Virus record (IMG/VR): IMGVR_UViG_3300006027_000055
Location: 1 to 25,715 of that record
Reading direction: 5' to 3' (one strand)
Length of the DNA stretch: 25,715 bases
Source: a virus
A program made the translations under genes and the position numbers. This document shows positions 20,381 to 25,715 of the stretch, piece after piece. Under the pieces are notes generated by a model, which was not told the origin of the DNA, searched no databases, and worked only from the letters and a program-made list of their open reading frames with translations. The first letter of the stretch is position 1, and each line of letters opens with the position of its first letter.

Positions 20381-23322
20381 TGCCATTCAGAGGAAGCAGC
20401 AGACTTTTAAGAGTAATTAAAGGAGATCAAGGTCCAATTGGTCCAACTGGTCCAACTGGTCCTACCGGCAACACTGGAGATACAGGTGCAACTGGGCCGA
20501 CCGGAGCAACTGGAGTTGGTATTTCTGGTGCCGTTTCTTTCGAGAGTGGAGTTATAAAAGGAATTACTTTTACTCTCGTTGATGGGACAACCTTTGAATT
20601 GATTGGATTTACTGGAGAAACCTCCGATGGGGTTCTCGTTAATGCTAAATATTCTATATTCAACGAAAACTCAGATCTATTAGATCATGCTAAAATATTT
20701 AGAGGTTTCGTAGATTCTGTTGGAGTTGGTACAGGATTAGTTCCGAAAACAGCGCAATTTAGAACTTTAAATGTTCAAGGTAATAGAGTAAATGTTCGTG
20801 GTGATGCCAATGAAATGCTCATTCTCGAAGGAATCACTCTTCCCGGCAGAATCGGAGAAATAGGACAACTTCTCTATACAAATGGAGGAAATAGTGGATC
20901 TGCATCCACTGATCAATTAAATGCATTTTTGGGTAACACTTTTTCCGCTGTAGTTTCTCGACTCATCGAGAGAGGAATTGCTAGTGATATTTACGCTGAG
21001 TTTTTTGGGTGGGATCAATCCTACGCAAATAACTGGATCTTCCCTGCAAACTTTGATGTTTTACCCGGTGTATCCAACTACAACGAATATGCAGGTATAA
21101 ATCAAAGCAAAGCAGTAACAGGAGATAATGTTCAGGGCTTTGTTTTACCAAAAAACGATTTGTATGAAAATGCAGCACAAACAAGATTTTCGACAATCTA
21201 TGGCAATTTTGAATTAAAACCATTTATTGATATAGGAACTGGAGGGGATGACACTCCAATAACTTTTGAATTTGCAAGACATAAACCACACGGTATTACC
21301 ATGTCTTCGTTTAACGATACAGTCGGTTCTTGTTGTTTCTGCTCTTCTCCGGATATTGTAACCGGACAATATGGCACTCAATGTTTAGATTATGTAACAA
21401 AGTCTTATTGTGATAATCTTTTAGGAACATTTGGAACCACTGCATGTGCGGTTAGAGATGAAGGACCGGAATGTCAAGATACGGTTCCCTGTTGTGTGAA
21501 TGGAAATTGCGTTGATACAAGTCTAGAAAAATGTGACAAGTTTAACGGCATCGCTTTCCCTGACCTGGTAACATGTGCTGCTCTAGGTCAATGTCCAGAT
21601 ATTTGTCCCGGAGAAGATGGTGCTTGTTGTATCAATGGAGTTTGCTACTCGTTTAACGAAGAAAATTGCGCTCTAGTGAATGGAATTTTCCATGCAGGGA
21701 AAAATTGTCAGCCCTATGATCCAATAGACAATCCTAACGGATATAATTGCTGTCTTGATTCGTTCCCCGGTGCCTGCTGCATTAGTTCAGAAGAAGGTGG
21801 GGTTCCCGGAACCAATTGTTATGATAACTATACCGCACTTCAATGCTATCAAGCAGGTGGACATTATCAAGGTGCAGGAAGTTCTTGCTATGACAGTAAT
21901 GACGATTCCGATGTAGGTGATTTAGTTCTTGTTGGATATAGTGATAATGGAGATGCAATACTTCGAAGATGCTGTACAGATCCCTGTACAGATCCTCTAA
22001 CTGGAGAATTAGATCCCGAATGTCTTGATACCTTAAATGAACAATGCCAAGTAAGTCTTAATCCGTGTCACTCATATGAACTTGGAGCGGAAATAAATCC
22101 AAATGAAAAATATGCTGGTTACTTTGGGTATCCGGCAAACGAGTGCGCCGGAGAAGATTATCCGATAGGGGCTTATGGTAGAACAATTCGGGAACTTGCA
22201 GTTCTCGGGAGCAGTAGACCTGGAATTTCTTATCAACCAACTGTGGGTCGATATAATACAGTCTCTCCATGTGATCACTTACCTGCAATTCATGTTCGAA
22301 ATATGGGTAGCGGTTCCGGACAATCAGTTGAATTAAACTACAAGCGCGGACATCTTTCTGAAATTGGGTTGCTTCTAAACAATCCTTTTGATGATACGAC
22401 AGAATTTTATGATCCAGATGACGGAGCAAAGTATAACGAATTAGCAACAGAAATATATGGATCTGGATATAATGTCGATAGAAGATGGGCAATTCTTGTT
22501 AAGGATCAGGACGAACAATTGGATGGTGGTGGTTCTGAATTTAGTTGGGGCCCGGCGAATAGAATTGGTTTGGGAATTCTTCAAGATCCTCTGAAAAATT
22601 GGGCAACATCTCCGACAGACGGTTACTTAAATTCCAGATTGCACGGAGATCCTCGGTTACACGAAAATACAAATTTATGGTTCTGGGATAATGTATTTGG
22701 GTTTGATCCGGAAGCATACAATAGATGGGTGGATGAAACATTTAATCCTTGGCCGAGTGATGCGACAGAAACAGAAATCGAAAATCTACCGGAACAATTT
22801 AGAACTTTCTACGAACAAATGTGGGACGCTCAGAATGTAGGAACTGCGATGGGAACCGTAAATGGCCAATGGTATGTTCCAAGTATTACTGAATTAAATC
22901 ATCTGCTATATGTTCAGCAATTTAAAGGCATTAACTTAAACATGTCCGGAACTTATTGGTCTTCGACATCAGGAAAGATTAAACAGTCTAATTCAGAATT
23001 CCCATACGGAAGACCCTCAGAATGGTTGGGTGCAGAAACCGAGACAGATTACGCTTCATCTCCTTGGTTGAGTGATCCATATCTTGCATATAAAGCGGCA
23101 AGTGGTTACTATTCCTTCGCTCAAGAATTTTCTCAATCTGGCGCGATTGGTGACATATATAGTAAGCACAAGACAAATGAAACGGCAAAGGTGAGACTTA
23201 TCAAGAGAATACCAATTTATGTTGCAAGCCCACTTTGCTACAACCCACAATCATATCCGATTATTTTGGACTGTAATGATAGATCTGGTCCTTGCGCGTG
23301 CGGAGGAGATGTTTTACTATGA
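20380..23322 (+). CDS. collagen-like, Cys-repeat adhesin with DUF1566-like C-terminus (2 of 3)
   Basis: This 980-residue protein is almost the same length as its upstream paralogue. Its ATG overlaps the previous TAA (TAATG). Parts: N-terminal FRGSSRLLRVIKG; eleven Gly-X-Y triplets at residues 15-47 (GDQ, GPI, GPT x3, GNT...); a middle domain with RTLNVQGNRVNVRGD; Cys repeats at 316-563 (about 32 Cys, units starting GSCC, VPCC, GACC, GACC); and a long C-terminal region with a DUF1566-like end: QWYVPSITELNHLLYVQQ from 830, SGTYWSSTSGK, and AKVRLIKRI near 944. Middle and C-terminal loops differ greatly from paralogue 1, whereas the framework motifs are kept. A short Cys/Gly tail (CACGG) closes it. 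Probably a second virion-surface adhesin; no enzymatic motif was recognised. Confidence 0.7.
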   Translation: MPFRGSSRLLRVIKGDQGPIGPTGPTGPTGNTGDTGATGPTGATGVGISGAVSFESGVIKGITFTLVDGTTFELIGFTGETSDGVLVNAKYSIFNENSDLLDHAKIFRGFVDSVGVGTGLVPKTAQFRTLNVQGNRVNVRGDANEMLILEGITLPGRIGEIGQLLYTNGGNSGSASTDQLNAFLGNTFSAVVSRLIERGIASDIYAEFFGWDQSYANNWIFPANFDVLPGVSNYNEYAGINQSKAVTGDNVQGFVLPKNDLYENAAQTRFSTIYGNFELKPFIDIGTGGDDTPITFEFARHKPHGITMSSFNDTVGSCCFCSSPDIVTGQYGTQCLDYVTKSYCDNLLGTFGTTACAVRDEGPECQDTVPCCVNGNCVDTSLEKCDKFNGIAFPDLVTCAALGQCPDICPGEDGACCINGVCYSFNEENCALVNGIFHAGKNCQPYDPIDNPNGYNCCLDSFPGACCISSEEGGVPGTNCYDNYTALQCYQAGGHYQGAGSSCYDSNDDSDVGDLVLVGYSDNGDAILRRCCTDPCTDPLTGELDPECLDTLNEQCQVSLNPCHSYELGAEINPNEKYAGYFGYPANECAGEDYPIGAYGRTIRELAVLGSSRPGISYQPTVGRYNTVSPCDHLPAIHVRNMGSGSGQSVELNYKRGHLSEIGLLLNNPFDDTTEFYDPDDGAKYNELATEIYGSGYNVDRRWAILVKDQDEQLDGGGSEFSWGPANRIGLGILQDPLKNWATSPTDGYLNSRLHGDPRLHENTNLWFWDNVFGFDPEAYNRWVDETFNPWPSDATETEIENLPEQFRTFYEQMWDAQNVGTAMGTVNGQWYVPSITELNHLLYVQQFKGINLNMSGTYWSSTSGKIKQSNSEFPYGRPSEWLGAETETDYASSPWLSDPYLAYKAASGYYSFAQEFSQSGAIGDIYSKHKTNETAKVRLIKRIPIYVASPLCYNPQSYPIILDCNDRSGPCACGGDVLL
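20422..20520 (+). repeat. collagen-like Gly-X-Thr tract, protein 2
   Basis: Eleven uninterrupted Gly-X-Y triplets at residues 15-47 (GDQ, GPI, GPT, GPT, GPT, GNT, GDT, GAT, GPT, GAT, GVG). The tract starts within three residues of those in the neighbouring paralogues. Confidence 0.9.
21325..22068 (+). repeat. four Cys-rich repeats, protein 2
   Basis: The segment codes for residues 316-563. The clearest unit is GACC-x4-C-x7-C-x12-C. The last unit has a longer first loop (GACC-x11-C-x8-C-x13-C). A Cys-containing tail (TDPC, PEC, EQC, NPC) links it to the C-terminal region. Confidence 0.82.
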
Positions 23323-25715
23323 GCAGAGGAAGTAGTTCTATAAATGCAGTAAGTGCTATTACTGGTAACACAGGACCAGACGGACCAACAGGACCTATTG
23401 GACCAACTGGAAATACTGGACCCACTGGAGGAACTGGTGAGACAGGAGCCAGTGGTCCATCTGTTATAAGCAGTAAGTATGCGAGTGATGGTAGACTTGT
23501 ACTCGTTCTCACCGATGATACAGAAATTACAATTGATGGATTGACTGGTGATTTTTCTGTTTGGTCAGGTGAAGTTACCGGGGAAAATTTAACAACTACC
23601 GGATCTAAACTATTCCTTAGTGGACCTGATGGAACTACTAAAGGAAATACCTTTGAGTTTGTTTCCATTACTGGTGACGGTATTATAGAGGTCACTGGAG
23701 ATGGAACCTCAGTAATCATTGGAGCAACTTTATCGGCATCCGAAATTGCAATTGGGTTCAGTGGTGCAAGCGGAATTGCGTATCTTTTTCAAGAAAATGT
23801 AGTTCACTCAACAACCGCTGATAATTTATCAATACAATCTCCTTCGGTTATAAATCCAAACAGAAAAAGAAATGCTTTGGACTTTATGGGATCTACCAGT
23901 GATACTGGATCGGCACTAAAAACATACGACAAAACACAATCAGTCGGACCTTTTTCTGCAACAGATGTAATCGGAATTACTGGATCAATCGCAACAGGAC
24001 AAGGTGATGCTCAACCCGGTGAAGGTATTTTCTTGGATGTTTCTGCCGGGACAATGATTAATATTAACGCAAACTGGCCAGGAGTTGGTATTCAAGGATT
24101 CACTGGATATCAACTCGATGATGATTATGAACAAGTTATTAGTTTCACCGCTGTTGTGAATGGAAATTATTTCTGGAAATTCCCTGATCATGTATTCTTC
24201 GAAGAAGGAGAAGACTACTTTAGTTGTGGGTCAGATATTGTTAACTTCACTGCAATAAAAGACTTCACCGCACTCAATCAACCATATAAATGGTTTGCTA
24301 CATTTGCGGCAAGGGGATATGGAGTTACTAGTTGTCAAAATTCTGGATCTTTTGGTTCCTGCTGCTTAAGTTCATCAGATACCGGATTTGAATGTATTGA
24401 CTTTGTTGATCAATTCACCTGCACTCAAGAGTTGGGTGGAGAGTATTCTGCATTCCAGTCATGTGCAAATGGTTGTGGCGAAAGAAAGGGAGTTTGTTGC
24501 TCTCAGGGTGAGTGTAACGGTGATGTAAGTCCTGAAGAGTGTGAATTCTATAACGGAACTTACTGGGTTGGTGTAGCCTGCGGAGAAGAGGAAACCGAAA
24601 ATCCAGGCTTAAACTTAGGATTTGATGGTCCAGACATTGATAACCCCGGAGAGGGTGGAGACACAGAAGAAGATAACACTCCGACATATCCAAATGATCC
24701 CGATGCATCTAACAGAGATAGATTCTGTTACGATCCATGTAAAGCACCTTTAGCATGTTGTAGAAACGGCGAATGTCTGGGTGATTATTCCCAAATTCAA
24801 TGCGAAGAAATTTTAGGTGGCGTTTCAATCTCTCCTCCGCCGGGATCTCCAGCAGGATGTGGTTATGTTAATTGCTGCGAAGCCATTAAATATGAAGGTG
24901 CTTGCTGCTTTGGTTTTACTGGAGCAGAAGGACAAGAGCAATATTGCGAAGATTCAGTTTATGTTTATGATTGTCACGCCAGAGGTGGTGTCTTCATGGG
25001 CCATGCAACACAATGTGCAAATATTGATTGTTGCATTAATGATTTAGATGAAAGAGCGGCTTGCTGTACTTACAATTTTGGCACCGACAGTTATACTTGT
25101 GAAGACGGAAAATCAGAAGAAGAGTGTTTGGCTCAAGGTGGACAATGGCAAGGTTTTAATTCAGAAAACGCACCAGTTGTCTGTGCAGATAATCCATGTC
25201 CTAGTATCAATGACAAATTCGCATGTTGCACACAACTTTCGGATGGTTCTTATCAATGCAATGAAACATACGAAGAACAATGCACTGGTCTTTGGTTTGA
25301 TAACACGGCATGTTCTTCAGATCCATGTCCAACTCCACCAAACGGTTCTTGCTGTAAATGGATAATGGAAGAAGGTCAATATGAATGCAATGACAATGTT
25401 CCACTAACAGAATGTCAAGACGACAATGATATTTGGAGAGATGTTGCAAACGGAGAACCTAATTGCTCTGAAGAAGATTGTCCTATAAAGGGTGCTTGCT
25501 GTGTTACACTTCCAACTGGTCAAGTGGTGTGTTCAGAAGTTTTGCAATCAGTCTGTGATGCACTGGAAAATGGTGCCTTTGCCGGTGAGGGAGTAGAGTG
25601 TTCTAATGAGTTATGTGGAGTTTGCCCTGACGGATTCCCCCCTGATGAAGATGGATGTCGGTGCGGTGAACCTCCAAATCCCCCATGTCCTCCTGAAGTG
25701 CTTTGCTGCGGTTGT
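23319..25715 (+). CDS. collagen-like, Cys-repeat adhesin (3 of 3, 3'-partial)
   Basis: The frame stays open from ATG at 23319 (ATGA overlap with the previous stop) to the window edge: 799 codons without a stop. The N-terminus MSRGSSSINAVS matches the GSS motif of the two upstream paralogues. Gly-X-Y triplets lie at residues 16-48. A beta-rich middle follows (YFWKFPDHVFFEEG, WFATFAARGYG). From residue 346 to the edge there are at least eight Cys repeats with about 58 Cys, twice as many units as in either paralogue, closing with a Pro/Cys stretch (EPPNPPCPPEVLCCGC). The C-terminal domain is beyond the edge; by analogy it may be DUF1566-like, but that is not seen. Likely virion-surface protein. 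Confidence 0.72.
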   Translation, partial: MSRGSSSINAVSAITGNTGPDGPTGPIGPTGNTGPTGGTGETGASGPSVISSKYASDGRLVLVLTDDTEITIDGLTGDFSVWSGEVTGENLTTTGSKLFLSGPDGTTKGNTFEFVSITGDGIIEVTGDGTSVIIGATLSASEIAIGFSGASGIAYLFQENVVHSTTADNLSIQSPSVINPNRKRNALDFMGSTSDTGSALKTYDKTQSVGPFSATDVIGITGSIATGQGDAQPGEGIFLDVSAGTMININANWPGVGIQGFTGYQLDDDYEQVISFTAVVNGNYFWKFPDHVFFEEGEDYFSCGSDIVNFTAIKDFTALNQPYKWFATFAARGYGVTSCQNSGSFGSCCLSSSDTGFECIDFVDQFTCTQELGGEYSAFQSCANGCGERKGVCCSQGECNGDVSPEECEFYNGTYWVGVACGEEETENPGLNLGFDGPDIDNPGEGGDTEEDNTPTYPNDPDASNRDRFCYDPCKAPLACCRNGECLGDYSQIQCEEILGGVSISPPPGSPAGCGYVNCCEAIKYEGACCFGFTGAEGQEQYCEDSVYVYDCHARGGVFMGHATQCANIDCCINDLDERAACCTYNFGTDSYTCEDGKSEEECLAQGGQWQGFNSENAPVVCADNPCPSINDKFACCTQLSDGSYQCNETYEEQCTGLWFDNTACSSDPCPTPPNGSCCKWIMEEGQYECNDNVPLTECQDDNDIWRDVANGEPNCSEEDCPIKGACCVTLPTGQVVCSEVLQSVCDALENGAFAGEGVECSNELCGVCPDGFPPDEDGCRCGEPPNPPCPPEVLCCGC
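23364..23462 (+). repeat. collagen-like Gly-X-Thr tract, protein 3
   Basis: Eleven Gly-X-Y triplets at residues 16-48 (GNT, GPD, GPT, GPI, GPT, GNT, GPT, GGT, GET, GAS, GPS). Confidence 0.9.
24354..25715 (+). repeat. at least eight Cys-rich repeats, protein 3
   Basis: Units start at GSCC, GVCC, LACC, GACC, AACC, FACC, GSCC and GACC. The last one is CC-x9-C-x7-C-x14-C-x4-C. Units 2 and 3 are separated by an acidic linker (residues ~424-465). The array may continue past the window. Confidence 0.85.

Noticed and set aside
17453-23322. Diversity-generating retroelement variable region
   Set aside because: No reverse transcriptase, template repeat or A-rich AAC/AAT variable block is visible in the window; kept only as a question in the findings.

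Overview
The window is part of the virion-assembly region of a tailed phage with a contractile tail (myovirus), distantly T4-like. The evidence is a run of recognisable T4-type morphogenesis proteins (gp4, gp26, gp25, gp6, gp53, a gp48/54-type tube cap, gp27-type hub, gp7- and gp8-like wedge proteins). The DNA is AT-rich by eye and genes are packed with 1-30 bp gaps or ATGA/TAATG overlaps. No tRNA, integrase, transposase, CRISPR array or bacterial housekeeping gene was seen. Protein style (gp27-type hub with a front-loaded N-terminal domain, KGNENS-type gp7-like protein, PGYALQASELNE-type structural protein) most resembles marine or aquatic relatives of cyanophage/pelagiphage myoviruses; the host cannot be read from this window.

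Layout. Minus strand, 1-1962, read right to left: gp4 head-completion nuclease-fold protein, a tail-tube-fold protein, gp26, a gp51-like segment that has no start codon of its own and appears to be made by programmed -1 frameshifting from gp26, then the first 43 codons of another gene running off the left edge (tape-measure position). A 27-bp divergent gap (1963-1989) separates this from the plus-strand operon, which fills 1990-25715: tube cap, gp53, a gp27-type hub split over two genes, gp25, gp6, gp7-like, gp8-like, a short structural protein with a TTG start, two tail-fibre-like proteins, and three tandem large collagen-like / cysteine-rich adhesin-like proteins, the last cut by the right edge.

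Main novelty. A small cysteine-rich repeat, roughly G-x-CC-x(4-13)-C-x(7-8)-C-x(12-14)-C-x(2-8)-C, occurs at least 18 times in the window: four copies each in the first two tandem adhesins, at least eight in the third, and two clear ones in an insertion of about 260 residues within the baseplate hub. The three adhesins share one architecture: a GSS-containing N-terminal peptide, about 30 residues of Gly-X-Thr collagen-like triplets starting at residue 15-18, a beta-rich middle, then the Cys repeats. The two complete ones end in a DUF1566 / C-type-lectin-like domain. This looks like an expanding host-recognition or virion-surface module whose repeat unit has also entered the hub.

How it fits together: gp4 completes the filled head; gp26/gp51 and the edge gene belong to hub/tape-measure assembly; tube cap, hub, gp53, gp25, gp6, gp7-like and gp8-like build the baseplate hub and wedges; the fibre-like and collagen/Cys proteins probably sit on the baseplate periphery and contact the host.
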